64,000 nucleotides of DNA, taken from positions 186,001-250,000 of the forward strand of contig NZ_AQHJ01000033.1 of the NCBI RefSeq assembly GCF_014925405.1, read 5' to 3'. Both the position numbers and the translations under genes were made by a program. This stretch comes from Pseudoalteromonas ulvae UL12. GTDB lineage: Bacteria; Pseudomonadota; Gammaproteobacteria; Enterobacterales; Alteromonadaceae. The notes beneath the pieces are model-generated. The model searched no databases and was not told where the DNA came from. It saw nothing but the letters and a program-made list of their open reading frames with translations. Shown in pieces: positions 18,643 through 28,178 of the stretch. The first letter of the stretch is position 1. The number at the start of each line of letters is the position of its first letter.

Positions 18643-19461
18643 ATGGATAAAGCGATTGAGTGGTTAACGAATAACTCGGATTTACTCTTGCACTATGGTA
18701 TTCAAGCTATCTTTGCAATAGTTATCTTTATTATTGGTAATAAAGTAGCTCATTTTGCCGGTAAACTAACCGCTAAAGGATTAGAAAAACGCAATGTAGA
18801 CAAAGCTGTATCGAGCTTTTTATCAAGCATTATTTATGCATTAGTGTTTGCAGCTGTCATTTTGATGGCTTTATCTCAGCTGGGCATTCAAACAACATCG
18901 TTTGTGGCTATTTTAGGTGCTGCAGGTTTGGCGGTTGGTTTGGCGCTACAAGGGTCACTGTCTAATTTCGCTTCTGGTGTATTAATTATTATTCTTCGAC
19001 CATTTAAAGCGGGTGATTTTGTTGAAGCGGGTGGTAAGTCAGGTAGCGTACAAAAAATCGAAATTTTTTCTACAGAATTACGTACGCCTGATAACAAAGT
19101 CATTATTATGCCGAACTCAGCAATTATGGGGGGAGCAATCACAAACTTTTCTCGTGAAGCAACACGTCGTATCGATTTAGTGATTGGTGTGAGCTATGAA
19201 GCTGATTTAAAGCAAACTAAGCAAGTGCTAGAGAATGTATTAAACGCTGATGAGCGTGTACTAAAAGAGCCTGCTTATACAGTTGCTGTTTTAGAGCTGG
19301 CTGATTCTAGTGTTAACTTTGTTGTGCGCCCTTGGGTGAATAGCGGTGATTACTGGCCAACTTATTTTGCATTAATGGAAAATATCAAAATTGCTTTAGA
19401 CGAGAACAACATTGCAATTCCATATCCTCAAATGGATGTGCATGTACATAAAGACGCATAG
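18643..19461 (+). CDS. mscS: Small-conductance mechanosensitive channel (MscS family)
   Basis: 272 residues. Three N-terminal helices are followed by the pore helix TM3 (VAILGAAGLAVGLALQGSLS) and the conserved NFASGVLIIILRPFKAGD. The cytoplasmic beta and alpha/beta domains follow (TPDNKVIIMPNS, PYPQMDVHVH). Length and architecture match E. coli MscS (286). It opens on membrane tension to release solutes during hypo-osmotic shock. It has its own upstream region and lies 28 bp before a DUF481 gene. Confidence 0.95.
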   Translation: MDKAIEWLTNNSDLLLHYGIQAIFAIVIFIIGNKVAHFAGKLTAKGLEKRNVDKAVSSFLSSIIYALVFAAVILMALSQLGIQTTSFVAILGAAGLAVGLALQGSLSNFASGVLIIILRPFKAGDFVEAGGKSGSVQKIEIFSTELRTPDNKVIIMPNSAIMGGAITNFSREATRRIDLVIGVSYEADLKQTKQVLENVLNADERVLKEPAYTVAVLELADSSVNFVVRPWVNSGDYWPTYFALMENIKIALDENNIAIPYPQMDVHVHKDA

Positions 19462-19489
19462 ACTCAATTTAGATTTAAAAAGGTTTTAA

Positions 19490-20266
19490 ATGAAAAAGTT
19501 ATTATTAGCCACAGCAATTTTGGCCTCTGCGACATCCGTTTATGCTGAAGAAGCTGACAAAACGTGGGAAGTATCCAGTGAGTTAGGTCTAATTGCCACA
19601 AGTGGTAATACAAAAACCAACACACTAAAAGGCGCGATTACCGCGCAACATAATTTAGAAAACTGGATCAATGAGTATAAGCTTGATGGTTTATACAAAG
19701 AAGATGAAGTGACGCTTGATTCTGGTGCAAAAGAAACTCAGCGCACCAATGAAAAATACTCAGCATCTGCGAAAGGAAACTATGAAGTAGGCGAAAAACA
19801 CTCTCATTTTTTCATGTATGGATCGCACGTGTCTGATTATTTTGGTGCATACCGCCATGAAACATTAGCATCGCTCGGTTATGGCGCGCGTTTTTATGAA
19901 ACGAGCACAATGAAACTTGATGCTGAAATTGGTCCTGGTTATAAATATTTCAAACACTCAGAGACAAGTACAGCGAAAGACTCTAAGGGTAATTTAGTCG
20001 CCGGTGAAACTGATGGCGAAGCGATTGCGCTAGGTATGGTTAACTTTAAGTGGCAAATTAGTGAAGGTGCTCGTTTCACGCAACTAGTGCAAGTTGAGTA
20101 TGGTGACACCAATACTAAAACTAAATCAGAAACAGCGTTGCTCACGAAGATCAATGGCTCAATGCAAATGAAAGTTGGCTTTAACGTGACTCACAATAGT
20201 GATGTATCTGATGACAAAGAAAACACAGATACAGAGACTGTTTTAACCTTAGTTTACAATTTCTAA
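19490..20266 (+). CDS. DUF481 outer-membrane protein
   Basis: 258 residues with signal peptide MKKLLLATAILASATSVYAEE and a beta-rich body of the DUF481 type (ELGLIATSGNTKTNTLKG, then a barrel ending LTLVYNF). DUF481 (YdiY-like) proteins are predicted salt- or acid-inducible outer-membrane barrels of unknown role. It is close behind mscS and may be co-expressed. A clear terminator follows. Confidence 0.88.
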   Translation: MKKLLLATAILASATSVYAEEADKTWEVSSELGLIATSGNTKTNTLKGAITAQHNLENWINEYKLDGLYKEDEVTLDSGAKETQRTNEKYSASAKGNYEVGEKHSHFFMYGSHVSDYFGAYRHETLASLGYGARFYETSTMKLDAEIGPGYKYFKHSETSTAKDSKGNLVAGETDGEAIALGMVNFKWQISEGARFTQLVQVEYGDTNTKTKSETALLTKINGSMQMKVGFNVTHNSDVSDDKENTDTETVLTLVYNF

Positions 20267-20291
20267 GCTATAAATTGTTATTATTTGTAAT

Positions 20292-20318
20292 GGGGAGCAT
20301 TAGCTCCCTTTTTTTTTA
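20292..20318 (+). terminator. Intrinsic terminator after DUF481 gene
   Basis: GGGAGC-ATTA-GCTCCC followed by a run of nine T. Confidence 0.9.
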
Positions 20319-20382
20319 TATTCAAAGTCAGGTAGAATGGCTGCCTTTGTTTTGACTTTTATTCTTGATATAAGGGGTTTGC

Positions 20383-23052
20383 GTGAAATTTTTAAGCTTA
20401 ATCTTTTCTACGTTAGTACTCATAGGTACAATTAATAGCGCTTATGCTGCATCACCTACACCACAGCAATTAGAACAGTTTAAAAAGTTACCGAAATCTC
20501 AACAAAAAGTTCTCGCAAAGCAATATGGTATTGACCTAGATTCGCTTAATAAAAAATCAAGTGGCGATGAACCTGGGTCAGGAGTTGATACTCAAACTGT
20601 TTTTCCTCGAATCGAAGAGCTCGATACAGAAGAAGAAAAGCTAGATAAAAAATTTAAGCCAGAAGTCGAAGAGTTGAAGCCATTTGGGTATGAGCTTTTT
20701 GCAGGTGAACCGATGTCTTTTACACCAAGTGAGACAGCGGCTGTACCAGACACTTACATTGTGGGACGTGGTGATGAGTTTCAAATAAACTTATACGGTA
20801 AAGAAAATCAAATGTATGACGTGGCTGTTGATCGGGAAGGACGCTTAGCCATTCCTGATTTAACGCCTGTCCACGTAGCTGGGCTTAGTTTTGCTGAAGT
20901 TAAAGAGCTGATAAAAACTAAAATCACTCAAGAAATAATCGGTGTAAAGGCTTTTGTATCGCTTGGTAAATTACGCTCAATGCGAGTAATGGTTTTAGGC
21001 GAAGCTTATAAACCTGGTTCATATACTGTTTCTTCTTTGTCGTCTTTGAGTCATGCTTTGTTTGTTGCGGGCGGCGTCAGTGATATTGGGTCGCTACGAA
21101 ACATTCAACTAAAACGTGCTGGAGTAACGATTACAACATTGGATTATTATGATTTATTAATCCGAGGTGATAGTTCAAATGACGTGATGCTTAAAGCCGG
21201 TGATGTGGTTTTTGTGCCAGCTGTTGGTAAGCAAGTTACTATTTCAGGTTTGGTGAAACGCCCTGCGATTTTTGAATTAAAAGACAATGAAACAGCTGAA
21301 GATTTAATTAAAATGGCTGGTGGGTTTAAAGCAGAGGCCTTCCCGCAAAAAACCTTGGTGGAGCGCTACACTGGCAATAGTTTTAAAACGGTTTTAACTC
21401 TCGATTTCTCACAAAAACCAGTTGATTATTATCCGCAAGATGGGGATGCCATTAAAATTCAGGCTTCATCCAAAGAACTTGAAAACGCAGTCACCTTAAT
21501 GGGAGCTGTGGCACATCCTGGAAATTATGCTTGGCAAAAAGGAGATCGTGTATCAAGCCTTATTTCATCTTTAAAGACTGATGTACTGCCTATTGCTGAT
21601 TTTGATTATTCTTTAATTGTTCGCGAGAAAAATATCAATGGAGAAATAGAGGTTTTACAATTTTCATTGTTGGAAGCAAACAAAGATCCTTCATTTGATA
21701 TAGAATTACAGCCTCGAGATGTGATTGTAGTTCTTAGTCGCTTTGAAGAGAAAGTGGATGAAAAACGCGTGCTTTCAAATATGGCATACACCGAAGATCA
21801 AATAGCATTACAAGAAAAAGTTGAGCTTTGGCAGCAATATGAAAATCGAAAATTTCAAGAGTACATTGGTATTTATATTGAAGAGAAAGAGCTTAAAGAA
21901 AAAGATGTAGATAGCCTGACTCAGTTATTAAAGGGTGAAAAAGAAGAGCTGAAAGAAGATGAATACTCTCTCTTTAGCCGTCAGTTATTATTGAAACCGA
22001 TTTTACTTAAGTTGCAACAACAAGCTTCCTCAGGAAATGAAGCACAATTGATTGCAGTGAATGGCAAAGTGCGTTTTCCAGGGGTGTACCCGCTAGTAAA
22101 AAATGCTCATGTTGCAGATGCTATATCTGCCGCAGGTGGATTACTAGAATCTGCGTTTTTAGATAGAGCCGAAATAACTCGCTTATCACAAAATAGCGTT
22201 AATAAAGTACAACACATTGACTTCAGTATTGAATCCGCACTTAACAATAAGTCAGATAATCAATATCGTCTTCAGAGTAAGGATTCACTGAATGTTTTTT
22301 CAGTGCCCAATTGGCAAGAGGAAGTGTCAGTACAGTTGATTGGTGAAGTTCGTTTTCCAGGTACTTATTCAATTAAACGTGGTGAAACGCTTGATAGTGT
22401 GCTGAACAGGGCTGGCGGTTTTACCGAGTTTTCGGCTCCGGAAGGTGCTATTTTTACTCGAGAATCAATACGTTTAAAAGAACGGGCACAGCTAAAAAAA
22501 TTATCAGAGGATTTACGCCGCGAAATTGCATCACGAAGTTTTCAAAATTCAGTGACAGATTCATCATTGAGCTATGATGATACCAATAAACTTTTAGAAG
22601 ACTTATCTGAAGTGGAGGCTCTAGGGCGTCTAGTTATAGATATTAATGAGATTTACAACGGTTCGCAATCACTTGAACTTGAAAATGGCGATGCTTTATA
22701 TGTACCAGCGGTTCAAAATACGATTAATGTGATTGGCGAGGTTAATTTAGCAACTTCTCACTTATATAATAAAGAGATGACCTTAGAATCGTATATTGCA
22801 GCTAGTGGTGGTTTCAAACAGAGAGCTGATGAAGAGCGAGTCTATATTATAAAAGCTAATGGGTCGGTACAAATGCCAAATGAAGGGCGTTGGTTTTCTG
22901 TCTCTTCAAATTATACACTTGCAGCTGGTGATACAATTGTTGTTCCGCTCGATGCGGAACATATGGATAGCCTTACATTATGGAGTACTGTAACGAGTAT
23001 TATCTATAACTTAGGTACTGCAGCTGCGTCGTTATCAGTACTAATAAAATAA
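20383..23052 (+). CDS. Large polysaccharide export protein (Wza-like, multiple SLBB domains)
   Basis: 889 residues with a signal peptide, a polysaccharide-export (poly_export) domain at about 118-185 (YIVGRGDEFQINLYGKEN), and about six SLBB-type repeats of the V-x-G-x-V-x-x-PG-x-Y form (MVLGEAYKPGSYTV, LMGAVAHPGNY, VNGKVRFPGVY, LIGEVRFPGTY). A hydrophobic C-terminal segment (about 865-885) may be the outer-membrane helix. Family members form the outer-membrane channel for capsule or exopolysaccharide. It is over twice the length of E. coli Wza (379). It starts with a GTG, opens the surface-structure island, and has no Wzc/Wzb kinase-phosphatase pair beside it. Confidence 0.9.
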   Translation: MKFLSLIFSTLVLIGTINSAYAASPTPQQLEQFKKLPKSQQKVLAKQYGIDLDSLNKKSSGDEPGSGVDTQTVFPRIEELDTEEEKLDKKFKPEVEELKPFGYELFAGEPMSFTPSETAAVPDTYIVGRGDEFQINLYGKENQMYDVAVDREGRLAIPDLTPVHVAGLSFAEVKELIKTKITQEIIGVKAFVSLGKLRSMRVMVLGEAYKPGSYTVSSLSSLSHALFVAGGVSDIGSLRNIQLKRAGVTITTLDYYDLLIRGDSSNDVMLKAGDVVFVPAVGKQVTISGLVKRPAIFELKDNETAEDLIKMAGGFKAEAFPQKTLVERYTGNSFKTVLTLDFSQKPVDYYPQDGDAIKIQASSKELENAVTLMGAVAHPGNYAWQKGDRVSSLISSLKTDVLPIADFDYSLIVREKNINGEIEVLQFSLLEANKDPSFDIELQPRDVIVVLSRFEEKVDEKRVLSNMAYTEDQIALQEKVELWQQYENRKFQEYIGIYIEEKELKEKDVDSLTQLLKGEKEELKEDEYSLFSRQLLLKPILLKLQQQASSGNEAQLIAVNGKVRFPGVYPLVKNAHVADAISAAGGLLESAFLDRAEITRLSQNSVNKVQHIDFSIESALNNKSDNQYRLQSKDSLNVFSVPNWQEEVSVQLIGEVRFPGTYSIKRGETLDSVLNRAGGFTEFSAPEGAIFTRESIRLKERAQLKKLSEDLRREIASRSFQNSVTDSSLSYDDTNKLLEDLSEVEALGRLVIDINEIYNGSQSLELENGDALYVPAVQNTINVIGEVNLATSHLYNKEMTLESYIAASGGFKQRADEERVYIIKANGSVQMPNEGRWFSVSSNYTLAAGDTIVVPLDAEHMDSLTLWSTVTSIIYNLGTAAASLSVLIK

Positions 23053-23274
23053 GGTTACAGGCATTTTAAAAACGATGAATAAGGTTATTTGAGTTAAGAG
23101 TATTCTAGGCTTTAAAACTTTTGTTCGATTAAATAGAGATTAATGGTTTTTTCGTGCGTTAGTCTCTATTTAGGTACTTTAAGGTGCTGTTTTTTACTAA
23201 TTTTATTTTATAAATTTGTATTTCTCATTACCTGCATTACAATATTAACCACAATTGGAATTGTATTTTATATT

Positions 23275-24330
23275 ATGTTTACAGAAACATTAACGGTCTT
23301 TTTTGCTTTTCTTGCATCATATATCGCGATCATTACTATCAAACCTTTGGCAATAAAAGTTGGCCTTGTTGATGAGCCTTGCAGTCGAAAAAAGCATATC
23401 GGGTCAATTCCATTAATCGGTGGAGTAAGTATATTTGCATCGGTATTAATATCCGTTTTGATTTTTTTTCCTCTTGATAAGCCTTTAGTTAGCTACCTCG
23501 TTTGTGCAGGTGCGATTGTAATGTTGGGTGTGATTGATGATTACCGCCAATTAGGTGTGAAGATTCGATTATGTATTCAGACTTTAGTTGCACTTGTAAT
23601 GATGTGGGGTTCAGATATTTATATCCATAACTTAGGTGATTTATTCGCAACAGGTGATATAGACCTTGCTTGGATCGGTATTCCATTCACTATTATTAGC
23701 GTTATCGCGGCTATCAATGCATTTAATATGATCGATGGAATTGATGGTTTAGCTGGCTCATTAAGTATTTCAACCCTTGTATCTGTATTTTTATTAATGT
23801 TGTTTAGCGGTAGCTTTTCTATTACATCGCTTCCTTTGATTATTATAGCCACGATAGTTCCTTATCTGGCTTTTAACTTAGGTGTAAAAGGCCATCGGAA
23901 TAAAAAAATATTTATGGGTGATGCTGGCTCAATGTTTATTGGCTTGAGCGTGGTGTGGTTTTTGATGGTTTGTACTCAGGGAGAAAGCATTGCTTTTAGA
24001 CCAGTTACCGCATTATGGATTATTGCAATTCCACTGATGGATATGATGGCAATCATAATTCGCCGGTTGCGCAAAGGGCAATCTCCTTTTATGGCTGACC
24101 GAGATCATCTACATCATGTCTTTATGCGTATTGGGTTTAGCCCACGCAGAGCGCTTTCTGTGATTATAATGTTTTCCATGGTGATGAGTGGCATTGGTAT
24201 TCTCGGTGAGTTGCTGTTGATTCCTGATATAATCATGTTGAGCTTTTTTGTATTAGTTTTTATCGCGTACTCAGCGTGCATTCAACATTGCTGGAGAGTA
24301 GCTCGTTTTTTAAGACGTTACAAAAAATAG
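23275..24330 (+). CDS. wecA: WecA-like undecaprenyl-phosphate GlcNAc-1-phosphate transferase
   Basis: 351 residues with about 11 membrane helices. Motifs of the PNPT family are present: LVDEPCSRKKHIGSIPLIGG, the catalytic aspartates of FNMIDGIDGLAGS, FMGDAGSMFIG and DRDHLHH. It transfers GlcNAc-1-phosphate to undecaprenyl phosphate, the first step for O-antigen and ECA. I chose the ATG at 23275 (MFTETLTVFF); the frame is open to 23143 but the extra 44 residues are not typical. The 222-bp gap before it holds no other gene. It likely initiates the glycan made by the cluster at 36.5-51 kb. Confidence 0.92.
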   Translation: MFTETLTVFFAFLASYIAIITIKPLAIKVGLVDEPCSRKKHIGSIPLIGGVSIFASVLISVLIFFPLDKPLVSYLVCAGAIVMLGVIDDYRQLGVKIRLCIQTLVALVMMWGSDIYIHNLGDLFATGDIDLAWIGIPFTIISVIAAINAFNMIDGIDGLAGSLSISTLVSVFLLMLFSGSFSITSLPLIIIATIVPYLAFNLGVKGHRNKKIFMGDAGSMFIGLSVVWFLMVCTQGESIAFRPVTALWIIAIPLMDMMAIIIRRLRKGQSPFMADRDHLHHVFMRIGFSPRRALSVIIMFSMVMSGIGILGELLLIPDIIMLSFFVLVFIAYSACIQHCWRVARFLRRYKK

Positions 24331-24418
24331 GTTTTTGTAACGTGCTTTAGCTATAGGTAAGGGCATATATTAAATAGTAGAAACTTGTTTCAATGATTCT
24401 TCTCCCATCGACAGCAAT

Positions 24419-24432
24419 TATCAATGTTGATA
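24419..24432. promoter_or_regulatory. Inverted repeat upstream of the accessory T2SS operon
   Basis: TATCAA-TG-TTGATA lies 49 bp before gspG in the 150-bp gap after wecA. It is a compact palindrome of operator size. TTGATA in its right arm could also be a -35 hexamer. No known regulator is matched. Confidence 0.3.
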
Positions 24433-24480
24433 GTATCAAGCCCATCGCTTTCAATTCATATTTAAAGATTAATTTGTATT

Positions 24481-24891
24481 ATGAAAAATAAACAAAGTTG
24501 TAGGCAGTCAGGTTTTACTATGATGGAACTTCTGATTGTTATTGTTATATTGGGATTATTAATGTCTTTGGTTGCGCCAAAGTTCTTTTCAAAATTAAGT
24601 TCATCGGAAAGAAAAATAGCTGCGGCACAAATGGCTGCTTTTGAAACAGCAATCGATACTTATCGATTAGACTTAGGTAAATACCCGACTGAGTTATCGC
24701 AATTAAGAAAAAGTGACGAGCCTCGCTGGGATGGCCCATATCTACCAAAAGATATACCGCTTGATCCTTGGGGAAATCCTTATATTTACAAAGTCCCAGG
24801 CACTGATAATAATCCATACGAGTTAAAATCCTATGGAAGTGACGGTAAAGAAGGTGGTGCGGATAATAACGCAGATATTATTCATCAATAA
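24481..24891 (+). CDS. gspG: Type II secretion major pseudopilin GspG
   Basis: 136 residues. The 11-residue leader ends in G before FTMMELLIVIVILGLLMSLV, with the conserved E5. The C-terminal globular part has the GspG calcium-site type sequence DPWGNPYIYKVPG and YGSDGKEGG. Major pseudopilins polymerise into the periplasmic piston. Here gspG leads the operon instead of following gspF. gspE overlaps its stop (TAATG). Confidence 0.95.
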   Translation: MKNKQSCRQSGFTMMELLIVIVILGLLMSLVAPKFFSKLSSSERKIAAAQMAAFETAIDTYRLDLGKYPTELSQLRKSDEPRWDGPYLPKDIPLDPWGNPYIYKVPGTDNNPYELKSYGSDGKEGGADNNADIIHQ

Positions 24892-26537
24892 TGAAAATTC
24901 AATCACTACTTCAAGAGCAGTTCAAAGTTCCACCGAATGATATTGAACGAGCTTTAAGCTATCAAAAAAAATATGGCGGACGCATAGAGCAAATCTTGGT
25001 CAACATGGGGAGTTTACCTGATGACCAAGTCGCCCCATTACTCAGTCAGTATCTAGATGTGCCTATTTACAAGCAAAATGTTGATTTTGAACCTATTGAA
25101 TTATCTGACGAAGACAGAGATTTGTTTATCAGTAATGCTTGGGTACCAATCAGAGTAATCGAGAATGGTTTTGTCTTTGTTTGTAAAGACCCTCTGAATT
25201 TACAAATTAATGAATGGCTAACTCTCCACAATAAAACTTGTGAATTATTTATAGCTTCAGAAAGTGATATTCAGTTTTTAATAAGCAAATATGAACAATC
25301 AGATTTAACAAATTTAGAAGATAACTTTTCGGGAGATGAAGAAGAGCGACTAAAAGAGCTTGCGACAGAAGCACCTACAGTGAATTTATTGAACTCTTTA
25401 ATTAGCCGCGCATTGAGACAAGGTGCATCAGATATGCACTTAGAGCCATTTCAAGGGCGCTATCGAGCACGTTTTAGGATAGATGGTGTGTTGCATGAAG
25501 TTGAATCTATTTCTGCGAGAATGCAGTTACCAATAGTCACTCGATTAAAAATCTTATCAGGAATGGATATTGCTGAAAAGCGACGCCCGCAAGACGGTAA
25601 GATTGAAATGAAAATTGCAAATCAAGAGTTGGATATCCGTGTGTCTGCGCTTCCTTTAAATGATGGTGAATCAATGGTGATGCGTTTTCTACGAAAAGAA
25701 AACGTTCAATATGATATGAGTGTGCTTGGTTTATCGGCTGACATTGAATCTATGATAAGAGAGGATATTAAAACGACAGCTGGTGTTGTGCTTTTAACTG
25801 GGCCAACAGGCTCAGGTAAAACGACTACACTTTATACTTTTTTAAATGCCTTAAATAATAACGATGTTAAGATTATCACGCTAGAAGATCCTGTTGAGTA
25901 CCAACTACCAGGTATTAATCAAGTCCAAGTGAAAAGTGAAATAGGCTTTGATTTTTCGGCTGGTTTAAGAAGTATCGTGAGGCAAGATCCTGACATTATT
26001 ATGCTTGGCGAAATACGTGATAAAGAAACCGCTCAAATTGCATTGCAGTCAGCATTAACCGGTCATTTAGTGTTCTCTACCGTGCACACTAACGATGCAG
26101 CCAGTGCCTATACACGTCTACTTGATTTAGGTGTAGAAGAATTTTTACTCAATGCTGCCTTAGTATCTATTGTTGCCCAACGCTTGGCTCGTAAAGTCTG
26201 CACACACTGCAGCCAGCCGCATCCTGATCAAGAACACCTTATCGCGAAATACGATCTCATTAACTTTGCCAAAAAATTCAATATAGAAAATATTAAATTA
26301 AGTAAAGGCGTTGGTTGTAACGCTTGCTCACATACAGGTTACAAAGGGCGAATGGCTGTGACTGAGTATCTGCGTTGTGATGATGCAATAAAGGGCATGC
26401 CAAAAGATTCTGATTTTATACCCAAAGCTAAAGCACATAATAATAGCCTTAACAGACGAACTTTGTTAGAAGATGGTTTGTTTAAGGCTATCTTGGGACA
26501 TACTACAATTGAAGAAGTTGTAAGGGTTGCAGGTTAA
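24891..26537 (+). CDS. gspE: Type II secretion ATPase GspE
   Basis: 548 residues: an N-terminal GspE/PilB domain (1-150), then the ATPase core with Walker A GPTGSGKTTTLYT (about 302-316), Walker B IIMLGEIRDKETAQIAL and the His box VFSTVHTNDA. A tetracysteine zinc motif follows (CTHC and CNAC). It powers pseudopilus assembly at the inner membrane. Start and stop overlap both neighbours (TAATG), so translation is coupled. Confidence 0.95.
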   Translation: MKIQSLLQEQFKVPPNDIERALSYQKKYGGRIEQILVNMGSLPDDQVAPLLSQYLDVPIYKQNVDFEPIELSDEDRDLFISNAWVPIRVIENGFVFVCKDPLNLQINEWLTLHNKTCELFIASESDIQFLISKYEQSDLTNLEDNFSGDEEERLKELATEAPTVNLLNSLISRALRQGASDMHLEPFQGRYRARFRIDGVLHEVESISARMQLPIVTRLKILSGMDIAEKRRPQDGKIEMKIANQELDIRVSALPLNDGESMVMRFLRKENVQYDMSVLGLSADIESMIREDIKTTAGVVLLTGPTGSGKTTTLYTFLNALNNNDVKIITLEDPVEYQLPGINQVQVKSEIGFDFSAGLRSIVRQDPDIIMLGEIRDKETAQIALQSALTGHLVFSTVHTNDAASAYTRLLDLGVEEFLLNAALVSIVAQRLARKVCTHCSQPHPDQEHLIAKYDLINFAKKFNIENIKLSKGVGCNACSHTGYKGRMAVTEYLRCDDAIKGMPKDSDFIPKAKAHNNSLNRRTLLEDGLFKAILGHTTIEEVVRVAG

Positions 26538-27739
26538 TGCCGTTATTCATTTATAAGGCATATGATAATTCGGGTGCAAAAGTTGATGGCCAAATAGAAG
26601 CAGCAGATCAATCAAATGCAATTCAATTATTAAAAAAGCAACACTTATTAGCCTATGAAATAAAAGCCTTTGATGACTCAGGGGTTGGATTGTTTGCTTT
26701 TCAGCAAAAAATTAATCTAGCTGATTTAGAGTTCCTAACTTCTGAGTTGAGTCTCTTACTGGAGTCTGGGGTAAGAATCGACCGTGGTTTAGATATTATT
26801 CGTAAAACTAAAGCTAAACCAGCGCTTGCGAAAATGTTGTCAGAAATCAGTCATGCCATAAAAAAAGGAGCTAGCTTATCAGCTGCTTGTCGTGCTCATC
26901 CCGATGTGTTTGATGGCCTGTATTGTAATCTTATTGAATTAGGTGAAGCATCTGGGAATTTAAGTGAAATTTTTGCTGGCTTGGCTAAAGACCTAAAATT
27001 TAAAAGGGAACTGCAGAGAAAAATAATAGGCTCCTTAACTTATCCCTTGGTTATTTTAAGTGTCTGCTTATTAAGTATATTTTTTATTTTTAATTTTATA
27101 ATCCCAAAAATGGCTGATATGTTCAGTGATGCTGAATTGCTACCTTGGTACACTCAAGCCATGTTGTCGATTAGTGCTTGGATGACTGAATATCAGGGGT
27201 TACTCATTTTGGCAATGATAGCGCTTGTTGTATTTTCTATTTGGCTCTCAAAACAAAGTGGTTTTCAAAAGTGGTGGCAGCGCATTGCATTAACACTTCC
27301 TGTCGTGGCCAAAGCAATTATTACTGTTGAGCGAATCCGTTTTAATAGTGGTTTGAGTTTAATGGTGAAGGCTGGGGTACCTATTGATCAAGCGTTAGAG
27401 CTATCAGCAGGCAATATAAAAAATCAATATTTAAATAGAGAAATGCAAATTGCTCGACAAAAAGTAAAAAGAGGTAATTTATTAACACCGGCATTACAGC
27501 AAACCTCTTTATATCCTGCATTTTATATTTCCTTGTTAGAAGTAGGTGAAGAATCAGGGAATCTTGAGCGTGTGTTTGATGAGATAGCTAATCGTTCACG
27601 ACAAGATTTTGAGACTTGGACGGATAATATGACCACATTAATTGAACCTTTAATGATTTTATTCATGGGAGGTTTCGTTGGTGGGGTGGTGGTAATGATG
27701 CTAATGAGCATGGTGTCGATTAATGATATTGGACTCTAA
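26537..27739 (+). CDS. gspF: Type II secretion inner-membrane platform protein GspF
   Basis: 400 residues with two T2SSF domains (about 65-190 and 265-390) and three membrane helices (about 165-190, 220-240, 372-395). Typical blocks are LSLLLESGVRIDRGLDII and NSGLSLMVKAGVPIDQAL, then LLEVGEESGNLERVFDEIA. It is the polytopic core that contacts GspE and GspL. Length is normal (E. coli 398). Confidence 0.95.
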   Translation: MPLFIYKAYDNSGAKVDGQIEAADQSNAIQLLKKQHLLAYEIKAFDDSGVGLFAFQQKINLADLEFLTSELSLLLESGVRIDRGLDIIRKTKAKPALAKMLSEISHAIKKGASLSAACRAHPDVFDGLYCNLIELGEASGNLSEIFAGLAKDLKFKRELQRKIIGSLTYPLVILSVCLLSIFFIFNFIIPKMADMFSDAELLPWYTQAMLSISAWMTEYQGLLILAMIALVVFSIWLSKQSGFQKWWQRIALTLPVVAKAIITVERIRFNSGLSLMVKAGVPIDQALELSAGNIKNQYLNREMQIARQKVKRGNLLTPALQQTSLYPAFYISLLEVGEESGNLERVFDEIANRSRQDFETWTDNMTTLIEPLMILFMGGFVGGVVVMMLMSMVSINDIGL

Positions 27740-27767
27740 GCGAACTAAATACAAACAAGTCTCTGTA

Positions 27768-28178
27768 ATGACAAAGTGCACTCCTATGTATGGGTTCACA
27801 TTGCTTGAGCTCGTTGTAGTATTGAGTTTGGTTGGGTTGTTGTTAACCGTGGTAGCCCCAGTATCGATCAGTACATTAGAAAAATCAGAAGCAAAAACTG
27901 AGTTGTTATCAGCTAAAAAGTGGTTGAAACAACTGTCTTACCAAGCGTATATTTCTTCAAATACTGTCATTTTGAAACTAAATGACAATCAGGTTAAGGT
28001 TTTTTCGGCGAATAATTTAACCACTCCTATCCAAATTAAAGAGTTTTTGTCTTTGAGTTTTCCACAGCAAACGATATTCATTAACTCTAAAGGTGTCGCT
28101 CAACCAACGATACTAGAAGGGCGCTATCGGTCACAAATTTGGCAGCTAAGCTTAACAGAGCAGATAGCGAATGAATAA
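27768..28178 (+). CDS. gspH: GspH-like minor pseudopilin
   Basis: 136 residues from the ATG at 27768. The leader MTKCTPMYG is followed by FTLLELVVVLSLVGLLLTVV, with E5 and a G at -1 for the prepilin peptidase. An upstream ATG at 27723 overlaps gspF but would give an overlong 24-residue leader. By size and position between F and the next prepilin it is GspH-like; the globular part is divergent and subunit identity is inferred. Confidence 0.8.
   Translation: MTKCTPMYGFTLLELVVVLSLVGLLLTVVAPVSISTLEKSEAKTELLSAKKWLKQLSYQAYISSNTVILKLNDNQVKVFSANNLTTPIQIKEFLSLSFPQQTIFINSKGVAQPTILEGRYRSQIWQLSLTEQIANE

Noticed and set aside
20330..20347. ops/JUMPstart-like GGTAG before the Wza-like gene
   Set aside because: Only the GGTAG core is present; the leading GGC and the JUMPstart flanks are missing, so RfaH control is not supported.
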